A DNA stretch of 12,557 nt from JAPHTQ01 sp051747405. GTDB taxonomy: Bacteria; Pseudomonadota; Gammaproteobacteria; Thiohalomonadales; Thiohalomonadaceae. Shown piece after piece: positions 6,754 through 12,557 of this stretch. Under the pieces are notes generated by a model. The model saw nothing but the letters and a program-made list of their open reading frames with translations. It was not told the origin of the DNA and made no database searches. Both the position numbers and the translations under genes were made by a program. Where the stretch lies: assembly GCA_051747405.1 (NCBI GenBank), contig JBNJGC010000070.1, positions 1-12,557 on the forward strand. Direction: 5' to 3'. Numbering within the stretch: the first letter of the stretch is position 1; every line of letters starts with the position of its first letter.

Positions 6754-7710
6754 ATGCCAACAGCCATCGGCGTGATTATGGACCCCATCGGGGCGATCAA
6801 ATACCACAAAGACAGTACCCTGGCCATGCTGCTGGCCGCCCAGCAGCGCGGTTGGGAGATCCATTATATGGAGATGGCCGATCTCGACATGGAGCAGGGC
6901 GAGGCCGTTGCCAACATGCGACCGCTGGAGGTCTTCGACGACGAGCGGCACTGGTATCGCCTCGGCGAGCCGGCGCGTCGCCCCCTGGGTCAGCTCGATG
7001 CCATCCTGATGCGCAAGGACCCGCCTTTCGACATGGAGTACATCTACGCGACCTACATACTGGAACAGGCCGAACAGTGTGGCACCCTGGTGGTCAACCG
7101 TGCCCGCAGCCTGCGCGACGCCAACGAAAAGGTGTTCACCAGCCACTTCCCCCAATGCACCCCGCCCACGCTCATCAGCCGCGATAGCGCGCGTCTGCGC
7201 GCCTTCATCCAGCACCATGGTGATACCATTCTCAAGCCGCTGGAGGGGATGGGCGGAGCGTCGATCTTCAAAACCGCCCCCGGCGACCCCAACACCAGCG
7301 TCATCATCGAGACCCTGACCGAACACGGCAGCCGCTTTGCCATGGCCCAGCGCTATATCCCGGAGATCAGCGCCGGCGACAAACGTATCCTGCTCATCGA
7401 CGGCGAGCCCGTCCCCTACGCGCTGGCACGCATCCCCGCCAACGGTGAGCTGCGAGGCAATCTCGCCGCCGGCGGGCGCGGCCAGGGGGTAGCCCTGACA
7501 GAGCGCGATCGCTGGATTTGCCACCAAGTGGCGGATACCTTGCGCAAAATGGGTCTACTCTTCGTCGGTCTGGATGTTATCGGCGACTACCTGACCGAAA
7601 TCAACGTCACCAGCCCCACCTGCATCCGCGAACTGGACCGCGAGTACGGTCTCGATATCGGCGGAACATTAATGGAGGCCATTGCCCGGAGGTTGAACGA
7701 CCATGCCTAG
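6754..7710 (+). CDS. gshB: Glutathione synthetase
   Basis: GshB catalyses the ATP-dependent joining of glycine to gamma-glutamylcysteine, the last step of glutathione synthesis, in the cytoplasm. The 318 residues match the Escherichia coli type enzyme along their whole length. Recognisable segments are GVIMDPIGAIKYHKDST at the start, ILMRKDPPFDMEYIYATYIL, LKPLEGMGGASIF (160-172, ATP-grasp nucleotide loop), GDKRILLIDGEPVPY (from 208), NLAAGGRGQG, and TEINVTSPT (281-289, metal and phosphate ligands). The start ATG has AAAGG seven bases upstream. Its last 8 bases overlap the next gene, so the two are probably co-transcribed. Its position divergent from pilG is the same as in Pseudomonas. Confidence 0.98.
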   Translation: MPTAIGVIMDPIGAIKYHKDSTLAMLLAAQQRGWEIHYMEMADLDMEQGEAVANMRPLEVFDDERHWYRLGEPARRPLGQLDAILMRKDPPFDMEYIYATYILEQAEQCGTLVVNRARSLRDANEKVFTSHFPQCTPPTLISRDSARLRAFIQHHGDTILKPLEGMGGASIFKTAPGDPNTSVIIETLTEHGSRFAMAQRYIPEISAGDKRILLIDGEPVPYALARIPANGELRGNLAAGGRGQGVALTERDRWICHQVADTLRKMGLLFVGLDVIGDYLTEINVTSPTCIRELDREYGLDIGGTLMEAIARRLNDHA

Positions 7711-8674
7711 ACTCCCCCTGCTTCTCCTTCCCATGCTCCTGCTGCTCAGCGCCTGCGACAGCCCACCGCAGAGCCATACCAGCCGTAGCAGCGCCTTTGA
7801 ACAACCGCTGACCCTCACCCTACTCGGCACCAGTGAGCAACACGCCCGCGAGGCCGCCGAAGTGGCGCTGGAAGACCTCCACTTCATCGCCGAGGTCTCC
7901 CACCCCTGGCGACCGGGGCCACTGGGGCGCAGCAATCAGATGTTCGGTTTGGCGGGGGAGTTCTCCGCCAACCCCTCGATCATGCCGATGCTTGAGCGCG
8001 CCGCCGAGCTCGAGCAGCTCAGCCACGGCTACTACGCCCCGGCCCTGGGCAAACTCAACGCCCTCTGGGGTTTCCATAGCGACCTGCCCACCGGGCCGAT
8101 TCCGGCTGAGGAGGAGATTCAGGCCATCCTTGAGGCCGAGCCGACCCTGGACGCGATCCACCGCGAGGGGATCACCATGCGCTCGGACAACCCGGCGGTC
8201 CAGGTGGACTTCGGCCCCTTCGCCCGCGGCTACGCCATCGACACGGCGCGTGATCGTCTCATTGAAGAGGGGATCGAAACCGCCCTGCTGGACAACGACA
8301 ACTTCATCGCCACCGTTGGCGAGGGCTGGCAGTTCAGTCTCGGCAACAACGGCATGCTGCCGCTACAGGCCGGTGAGGCCGCGGTCACCCTCGACACCAC
8401 CGAGTACCGGCTCGATGACGGCCAGCTCCCCTACCACCCCCACCTCAATCCGCAGAGCGGATACCCGGGCCGCGGCATCGAACGGGTGACCGTACTCCAC
8501 CCCAGCGCCGGCACCGCCGCCGCCCTGGCCCACGCCCTACTCGCCGGTGGTGAGGCGATGCTCCCCCAACAGCTCCAGCGCCTGCCGCTGGAGCATGCCC
8601 TGATCCAGACCAACGATGGCCGCAGCATCACCACCCCGGCTCTGGAGCAGCGCCTGAGAGCGGTGCGCAACTGA
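7703..8674 (+). CDS. ApbE-like (FAD:protein FMN transferase family) lipoprotein with degenerate active site
   Basis: The 323-residue product has a short signal peptide ending in LSAC, with lipidated Cys18 and Asp at +2, a residue that in enteric bacteria retains lipoproteins at the inner membrane. ApbE landmarks follow in order: SHPWRPGPLGRSN (66-78, equivalent to the S-x-YRPDSELSRLN strand), YAPALGKLNALWGF (111-124), VDFGPFARGYAID (168-180) and YHPHLNPQSGYP (244-255). However, the family's Gly-Gly after the third motif reads LLDNDNF, the Asp of HxxDPxTG is Asn249, and the A-D-x-x-x-T magnesium site is A272-A273-A-L-A-H277. It may therefore bind flavin or nothing, rather than flavinylate proteins as ApbE does. 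GGAGG (7688-7692) lies inside gshB, ten bases before the ATG. The Pseudomonas order known to me has no such gene here. Confidence 0.8.
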   Translation: MPRLPLLLLPMLLLLSACDSPPQSHTSRSSAFEQPLTLTLLGTSEQHAREAAEVALEDLHFIAEVSHPWRPGPLGRSNQMFGLAGEFSANPSIMPMLERAAELEQLSHGYYAPALGKLNALWGFHSDLPTGPIPAEEEIQAILEAEPTLDAIHREGITMRSDNPAVQVDFGPFARGYAIDTARDRLIEEGIETALLDNDNFIATVGEGWQFSLGNNGMLPLQAGEAAVTLDTTEYRLDDGQLPYHPHLNPQSGYPGRGIERVTVLHPSAGTAAALAHALLAGGEAMLPQQLQRLPLEHALIQTNDGRSITTPALEQRLRAVRN

Positions 8675-8686
8675 ACCTTAAACAGT

Positions 8687-8692
8687 TATAAT
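8687..8692 (+). promoter_or_regulatory. Consensus -10 hexamer upstream of tonB
   Basis: A perfect TATAAT sits in the 58-base gap between the ApbE-like gene and tonB, inside a short AT-rich patch in otherwise GC-rich DNA. A start would fall near 8699, giving a leader of about 34 bases. The -35 position (near 8664-8669, TGCGCA) does not match TTGACA and there is no extended TG, so an activator may be required. Confidence 0.4.
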
Positions 8693-8732
8693 AACGACCC
8701 TGACACCTCAACAAGGACTAGCGCAAACCCCT

Positions 8733-9620
8733 GTGTCGACACGCTCACAACCCCTACAGGTCTCCGCCTCGGACCGCCTCGGCCTGACCCTGTTCCTGGC
8801 CTTGGCACTGCACGCACTAGTGATCCTCGGCGTCGGCTTCGACCTGGAGCGGTTCGCGCCCGAGTCGATCCCGCTCTCGCTGGAGATCACCCTGGTCCAC
8901 AGCAGTGACCAGCAGGAGCCCGATGAGGCCGACATGCTTGCCCAGGCCAACCAGGAGGGGGGCGGCAACATCGAAGAGAAGCGCCGCCCCTCCAGCCCCG
9001 CCTTCAACCCGCTGCCCGACAATGAACGGGGCGATGCCGAACAGAGCACACCCATGGCCGCCCCCCCCTCTGAGCCGGAAACCCAGCAGGATGAGGTGAT
9101 GCTCGCCACCGAGAGCGAGCAGCAGGTGGAGCAACCGCAGGAGGTGCAAACGCCCCCCACCCCGCCGGCCCCCACCGCCGCGGAGCTGATGATGCGCAGC
9201 CGCGCCATCGCCCGCCTCAGCGCCCAGATTGAGCAGCGCCAGCAGGCCTACTCGCAAAAGGAGCGCAGCACCGTGATCACCGCCCGTACGCGGGAGTACC
9301 GTTACGCCGCCTACATGGACGCCTGGCGCCAGAAGGTCGAGCGCGTGGGCAACCTCAACTACCCGGACGAGGCCAAGCGCCAGCGTCTGAGCGGCCACCT
9401 CACCCTCAGCGTCAAACTCCGCCCCGACGGCAGTGTGGAGAGGGTCGAGGTGCTGCGCTCCTCGGGCCACAAGGTACTGGACGACGGGGCGGTGCGTATC
9501 GTCAAAATGGCGGCGCCGTTCAACCCCTTCCCCCCCGACATCCGCAAGGACAACGACAGCCTGGAGATCATCCGGGTCTGGCAGTTCCAGAACGACAGCT
9601 TTCAACAAGCCCGGCCCTGA
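8733..9620 (+). CDS. tonB3: TonB-like energy transducer (TonB3 type)
   Basis: TonB family proteins carry proton-motive energy from ExbB/ExbD in the inner membrane to outer-membrane partners. The 295 residues have one N-terminal membrane helix (about 16-36) containing the conserved His27 but Ala where the usual SxxxH Ser stands. A Pro/Glu/Gln-rich periplasmic spacer (about 50-150) and a charged helical stretch (about 150-200) follow. The C-terminal TonB domain (about 205-290) has NYPDEAKRQ with the YP motif at 210-211, LRPDGSVERVEVLRSSG and VWQFQ. The position downstream of gshB and upstream of yqgE matches Pseudomonas tonB3, reported to be needed for twitching and pilus assembly. The GTG start has AAGGA 15 bases away, too distant to be strong; no ATG occurs before residue 67. 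No exbB or exbD is nearby. Confidence 0.87.
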   Translation: MSTRSQPLQVSASDRLGLTLFLALALHALVILGVGFDLERFAPESIPLSLEITLVHSSDQQEPDEADMLAQANQEGGGNIEEKRRPSSPAFNPLPDNERGDAEQSTPMAAPPSEPETQQDEVMLATESEQQVEQPQEVQTPPTPPAPTAAELMMRSRAIARLSAQIEQRQQAYSQKERSTVITARTREYRYAAYMDAWRQKVERVGNLNYPDEAKRQRLSGHLTLSVKLRPDGSVERVEVLRSSGHKVLDDGAVRIVKMAAPFNPFPPDIRKDNDSLEIIRVWQFQNDSFQQARP

Positions 9621-9661
9621 AGCCTTGCGTCCGCACCGTCCCCTGGCGGATACTTCGCCCC

Positions 9662-10225
9662 ATGAGTGATACCCCCAATCTGCGAAACTATTTCCTGATC
9701 GCCATGCCCACGCTGGACGATCCCAATTTCAGCCACACCGTCACCTACATCTGTGAACACACCGATGAGGGGGCCATGGGCATCGTCATCAATCGCCCCA
9801 TGTCGGTCTCCCTCGCCGAGGTACTCCGACAGATGGAGATCGAACCGAGCAACCGCCTCGACACCTCGGTGATGGTCAACGACGGCGGTCCGGTCCAACC
9901 CGAGCACGGCTTTGTCATCCACACCCCCGTAGGGGCCTGGGAGGCGAGCCTGCCGATCAGCGATGAGATCGCCCTCACCACCTCCCGCGACATCCTCGCC
10001 GCCATCGGCCACAGCGAAGGCCCCGCCCGCTACCTCATCGCCCTGGGCTATGCCGGTTGGGGGCCGGGGCAATTGGAGGAGGAGATGGCACAGAACGCCT
10101 GGCTCAGCGGACCGGCCACCCCGCAGATCCTCTTCGATACACCGCTGGAGCAGCGCTGGGAGGCGGCTGCGCGACTGCTGGGCATCGACGTCAACCTGCT
10201 CTCCGGCGATGTCGGCCACGCCTGA
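9662..10225 (+). CDS. yqgE: YqgE/AlgH family protein (UPF0301)
   Basis: This is a small cytoplasmic protein of uncertain biochemical role. In Pseudomonas the member called AlgH was linked to alginate control, and in many proteobacteria the gene precedes ruvX. The 187 residues carry the family signature at the start (NYFLIAMPTLDDPNFSHTV), then YICEHTDEGAMGIVINRPM, NDGGPVQPEHGFVIH and the YAGWGPGQLEEE box near residue 135. The length is typical. The ATG begins 41 bases after tonB with no good Shine-Dalgarno (nearest GGCGGA, too far), so translation may depend on upstream ribosomes. Motif match and neighbours make the family certain, though the function is not known. Confidence 0.95.
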   Translation: MSDTPNLRNYFLIAMPTLDDPNFSHTVTYICEHTDEGAMGIVINRPMSVSLAEVLRQMEIEPSNRLDTSVMVNDGGPVQPEHGFVIHTPVGAWEASLPISDEIALTTSRDILAAIGHSEGPARYLIALGYAGWGPGQLEEEMAQNAWLSGPATPQILFDTPLEQRWEAAARLLGIDVNLLSGDVGHA

Positions 10226-10269
10226 GGCGAGCTTGTCCTCAATATCCGCAACCGAGAAGGCACCAGACG

Positions 10270-10695
10270 ATGCCCGCTAGAGTGCTACTCGGCTTCGACT
10301 TCGGCATCAAACGCATCGGCGTCGCCGTCGGCCAGGAGCTCACCGGCACCGCCCGCGCCCTGGAGACCCTCAGCAGCCCCGACGGCGGCCCCGACTGGGC
10401 GGGCATCAGCCGACTCATCGAACAGTGGCGACCGCACGCCCTGGTGGTGGGGCTGCCGCTCAACGCCGATGGCAGCGAACATGAGATCACCCACTTGGCG
10501 AGGCGCTTTGGTAATCGCCTCAAGGGGAGGTACAATCTGCCGGTATACACCATGGATGAGCGCCTCAGCTCGGTCGAGGCGGAGCGCCTCCTGCTGGAAA
10601 CGCAGGGTGGGTTTGAGAAGCCGGAGGTGGACCGACTGGCCGCGCAGATCATCCTCGAAAGCTGGCTGAACCAGCCACCGGACAACGACACATGA
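10270..10695 (+). CDS. ruvX: RuvX/YqgF, RNase H-fold Holliday-junction resolvase-like and pre-16S rRNA nuclease
   Basis: YqgF family enzymes are implicated in 5' maturation of 16S rRNA and in recombination. The 141 residues show the RNase H fold signatures: LGFDFGIKRIGVAVG (catalytic Asp10), LVVGLPLNADGSEHE, YTMDERLSS (acidic pair 96-97) and PEVDRLAAQIILESWL (Asp121). The frame stays open upstream into yqgE, but the ATG at 10270 gives the usual family length, begins right before the first motif, and has AAGG nine bases before it. Its TGA overlaps the pyrR ATG (ATGA, 10692-10695). The order yqgE-ruvX-pyrR is common in gammaproteobacteria. Confidence 0.95.
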   Translation: MPARVLLGFDFGIKRIGVAVGQELTGTARALETLSSPDGGPDWAGISRLIEQWRPHALVVGLPLNADGSEHEITHLARRFGNRLKGRYNLPVYTMDERLSSVEAERLLLETQGGFEKPEVDRLAAQIILESWLNQPPDNDT

Positions 10696-11204
10696 GCCAC
10701 GCGATACCCTCAGACCCCGCCACGCTTATCGACCCCATGGCCGAACAGCTCCATACGCTGCTCGTTCAGGACGGCATCGACAACCCCTGCATGGTCGGCA
10801 TCCACACCGGCGGCGCTTGGGTGGCCGAAGCGCTGCACAGCAAACTCGCCCTGACCGAACCGCTGGGCACACTCGATATCAGCTTCTACCGCGACGACTT
10901 CTCGCGTATCGGTATGCATCCGGAGGTCAAACCCTCCAACCTCCCCTTCGAGGTGGAGGATCGCACCATCCTGCTGGTGGATGATGTGCTGCAGTCGGGA
11001 CGCACCATCCGCGCCGCCCTCAACGAGATCTTCGACTACGGTCGTCCCGCCCGCGTCATCCTCGCGGTACTGGTCGAGCGCAGCGGTCGCGAACTGCCAA
11101 TCCAACCCGATATCAGCGGCCTGCGTATCCACCTCGGCCCCAACGAGCAGATCAAGCTCACCGGTCCCACCCCACTGAGTCTCAGCCTGCAGAAGAGCCC
11201 ATGA
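10692..11204 (+). CDS. pyrR: PyrR, pyrimidine regulatory protein / uracil phosphoribosyltransferase
   Basis: PyrR senses pyrimidine nucleotides and may also convert uracil plus PRPP to UMP; in Gram-positive bacteria it binds mRNA leaders of pyr operons. The 170 residues have the type I phosphoribosyltransferase fold with the PRPP loop ILLVDDVLQSGRT at 93-105. Other PyrR segments are GIHTGGAWVAE (36-46), DISFYRDDFSRIG (62-74) and ILAVLVERSGRELPIQPD. It is coupled at both ends by ATGA overlaps, with ruvX before and pyrB after. No PyrR-binding leader or attenuator could be found, since there is no intergenic space before pyrB. Any RNA-based control would have to act further upstream or in the coding sequence. 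Confidence 0.95.
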   Translation: MSHAIPSDPATLIDPMAEQLHTLLVQDGIDNPCMVGIHTGGAWVAEALHSKLALTEPLGTLDISFYRDDFSRIGMHPEVKPSNLPFEVEDRTILLVDDVLQSGRTIRAALNEIFDYGRPARVILAVLVERSGRELPIQPDISGLRIHLGPNEQIKLTGPTPLSLSLQKSP

Positions 11205-12181
11205 ACAATCCGCAACTGGACAGCAACGGCAAGCTCCGCCACTTCCTCACCACCGAGGGGCTGAGCAAACAGCACCTGAGCGAGATCCTCGACCTGGCCG
11301 AATCCTTCGCCCCGGTTGGTGGTAAGAGCGTCAAGAAGGTGCCGCTGCTGCGCGGCAAGACCATCATCAACCTCTTCTTCGAGACCAGCACCCGCACCCG
11401 CACCACCTTCGAGCTGGCCGCCTCGCGCCTCTCGGCCGATGTGCAGAGCATCAACATCGCCACCTCCGCCACCAGCAAGGGCGAGAGCCTGCTGGATATG
11501 CTGCACAATCTGGAGGCGATGCACTGCGATATGTTCGTGGTGCGCCACGGCGACAGCGGCGCGGCCCACTTCATCGCCAAACACGTCGCGCCGCATGTCA
11601 GCGTGATCAACGCCGGTGACGGTCGCCACGCCCACCCCACCCAGGCAATGCTCGACATGTTCACCATCCGCCGCCACAAGGGGGAGTTCCACAATCTCAC
11701 CGTGGCCATCGTCGGCGACATCCTCCACTCCCGCGTCGCCCGCTCGCAGATCCACGCCCTCAACACCCTCGGCGTCGGCGAGTTACGCGTGATCGGCCCC
11801 AAGACCTTGATCCCCGCGGCCTTCGGCCAGATGGGCGCGCACATCTACCACGACATGGAGCAGGGGCTGCAAGGGGTCGACGTCATCATCATGCTGCGGC
11901 TGCAAAAAGAGCGTATGCAGGGGGCGTTGCTGCCGAGCGAGAACGAATACTTCCAGCGCTACGGCCTGAGCGAAGAGAAGCTCCGGCAGGCCGACGCCGG
12001 CGCCATCGTCCTCCACCCCGGCCCCATCAACCGCGGCGTGGAGATCGCCTCCAGCGTCGCCGATGGTCCCCAGTCGGTGATCCTGGAGCAGGTGAGCAAC
12101 GGCCTGGCGGTACGCATGGCCGTAATGAGCATGGTACTCGGGCGCCAGCCCGGGGCAGAAACAAGCGGGGAGGGGCAGTAA
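11201..12181 (+). CDS. pyrB: Aspartate carbamoyltransferase catalytic chain
   Basis: PyrB condenses carbamoyl phosphate with aspartate, the first committed step of pyrimidine synthesis. The 326 residues contain the carbamoyl phosphate loop FFETSTRTRTTFELA (S63-T64-R65-T66-R67), SKGESLLD with the catalytic Lys/Glu region, the HPTQ motif at 145-148, VAIVGDILHSRVARS, and HPGPINRGVE (272-281). No pyrI regulatory gene follows; instead the stop (TAA, 12179-12181) overlaps the next ATG by one base. This PyrB-PyrC' pairing is the class A arrangement known from Pseudomonas, where both chains form a large dodecamer and the PyrB N-terminus takes part in nucleotide inhibition. All catalytic motifs are intact. 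Confidence 0.98.
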   Translation: MNNPQLDSNGKLRHFLTTEGLSKQHLSEILDLAESFAPVGGKSVKKVPLLRGKTIINLFFETSTRTRTTFELAASRLSADVQSINIATSATSKGESLLDMLHNLEAMHCDMFVVRHGDSGAAHFIAKHVAPHVSVINAGDGRHAHPTQAMLDMFTIRRHKGEFHNLTVAIVGDILHSRVARSQIHALNTLGVGELRVIGPKTLIPAAFGQMGAHIYHDMEQGLQGVDVIIMLRLQKERMQGALLPSENEYFQRYGLSEEKLRQADAGAIVLHPGPINRGVEIASSVADGPQSVILEQVSNGLAVRMAVMSMVLGRQPGAETSGEGQ

Positions 12182-12557
12182 TGGGCATCGTGATTCGTGG
12201 TGGTCGCGTTATCGACCCGGCCAACGGCCTCGATGAAGTCACCGAGCTCTATATCGAAGCCGGACGCATCGCCGCCATCGGCGCACCGCCGGCGGACTTC
12301 GACACGCAAGAGGCCATCGACGCCAGCGGCCAGATCGTCTGCCCCGGACTTATCGACCTGCAGGCGCGACTGCGCGAGCCGGGCGAAAAACACAAAGGCA
12401 ACATCGCCTCCGAGACCGCCGCCGCCGCCGCCGCCGGCATCACCACCCTCTGCTGTCCACCGGACACCCGACCGGTGATCGACAACCCGGCGGTGGCCGA
12501 ACAGATCCGCCACCGCGCCACCGCCAGCGGCAAGGCCAACGTGCTGCCCATCGGCGC
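12181..12557 (+). CDS. pyrC': Dihydroorotase-like pseudoenzyme PyrC' (first 125 residues; runs off right edge)
   Basis: The visible N-terminus belongs to the dihydroorotase/amidohydrolase family: VIRGGRVIDPANGLDE (4-19), a beta-sandwich strand, then VCPGLIDLQARLREPGEKHK. In active dihydroorotases the last segment reads D-x-H-x-H-L-R-E-P-G; here the two metal-binding His are Gln61 and Arg63. This loss, with KGNIASETAAAAAAG and CCPPDTRPVIDN, matches the inactive PyrC' subunit of Pseudomonas that holds the PyrB dodecamer together. A separate active pyrC is then expected elsewhere in the genome. GGAGGGG ahead of the overlapping TAATG gives a strong ribosome-binding site. The C-terminal two thirds are outside the window. 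Confidence 0.93.
   Translation, partial: MGIVIRGGRVIDPANGLDEVTELYIEAGRIAAIGAPPADFDTQEAIDASGQIVCPGLIDLQARLREPGEKHKGNIASETAAAAAAGITTLCCPPDTRPVIDNPAVAEQIRHRATASGKANVLPIG

Noticed and set aside
6583..7527. Minus-strand open frame of 314 codons opposite gshB and the intergenic region
   Set aside because: Composition-driven shadow of gshB with no recognisable domain; it would run through the divergent promoter region.
8817..9608. Long minus-strand open frame (263 codons) opposite tonB
   Set aside because: It is rich in Gly, Leu, Val and His as expected from the complement of GC-biased codons, has no family motif, and lies fully opposite a well-supported TonB gene.
12418..12435. Six GCC triplets in pyrC' as a slippage repeat
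   Set aside because: It encodes the Ala-rich helix normal for PyrC' homologues in this place; GC-rich codon use explains it.
1..12557. Defence island, prophage, transposon or CRISPR
   Set aside because: No transposase, integrase, phage-like gene, spaced repeats or tRNA junction was found; the genes are conserved core genes with consistent composition.

Overview
The window looks like chromosomal DNA of a fairly GC-rich gammaproteobacterium. The gene order closely follows the Pseudomonas arrangement (pilG-H-I-J-chpA, diverging from gshB-tonB3-algH/yqgE-ruvX-pyrR-pyrB-pyrC'). Details differ from Pseudomonas: there is no pilK, and an extra ApbE-like lipoprotein gene is present. A Chromatiales- or Xanthomonadales-like relative is therefore as plausible as a pseudomonad. 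The genus cannot be fixed from the sequence alone.

Left half, minus strand (about 6465 down to 1): a chemosensory (Chp) cluster of the kind that controls type IV pili and twitching. Its order is pilG (CheY-like), pilH (CheY-like), pilI (CheW-like), pilJ (pilus-type methyl-accepting transducer), then the 5' two and a half kilobases of chpA/pilL (giant hybrid CheA kinase), which runs off the left edge. PilJ would sense at the inner membrane, PilI would couple it to ChpA, and ChpA would phosphorylate PilG and PilH. A gap of about 300 bases lies between pilJ and chpA, where pilK (CheR-like methyltransferase) sits in Pseudomonas.

Centre (6466-6753): a divergent intergenic region that must hold the start signals for both the pil operon and gshB.

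Right half, plus strand: gshB (glutathione synthetase), a lipoprotein related to ApbE flavin transferases but lacking several of their active-site residues, a TonB3-like energy transducer, yqgE/algH, ruvX (yqgF), pyrR, pyrB and the start of pyrC', a dihydroorotase-like protein without its metal ligands. ruvX-pyrR-pyrB-pyrC' are joined by overlapping stop and start codons and probably form one translationally coupled unit. PyrB and PyrC' are expected to form one aspartate transcarbamoylase complex of the Pseudomonas type. TonB3 of Pseudomonas aeruginosa has been linked to twitching motility, so both halves may bear on type IV pili.

No RNA genes, insertion sequences, CRISPR arrays or clear Rho-independent terminators were seen. 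Most of the window is conserved housekeeping and motility DNA. The most unusual item is the degenerate ApbE-like lipoprotein between gshB and tonB.
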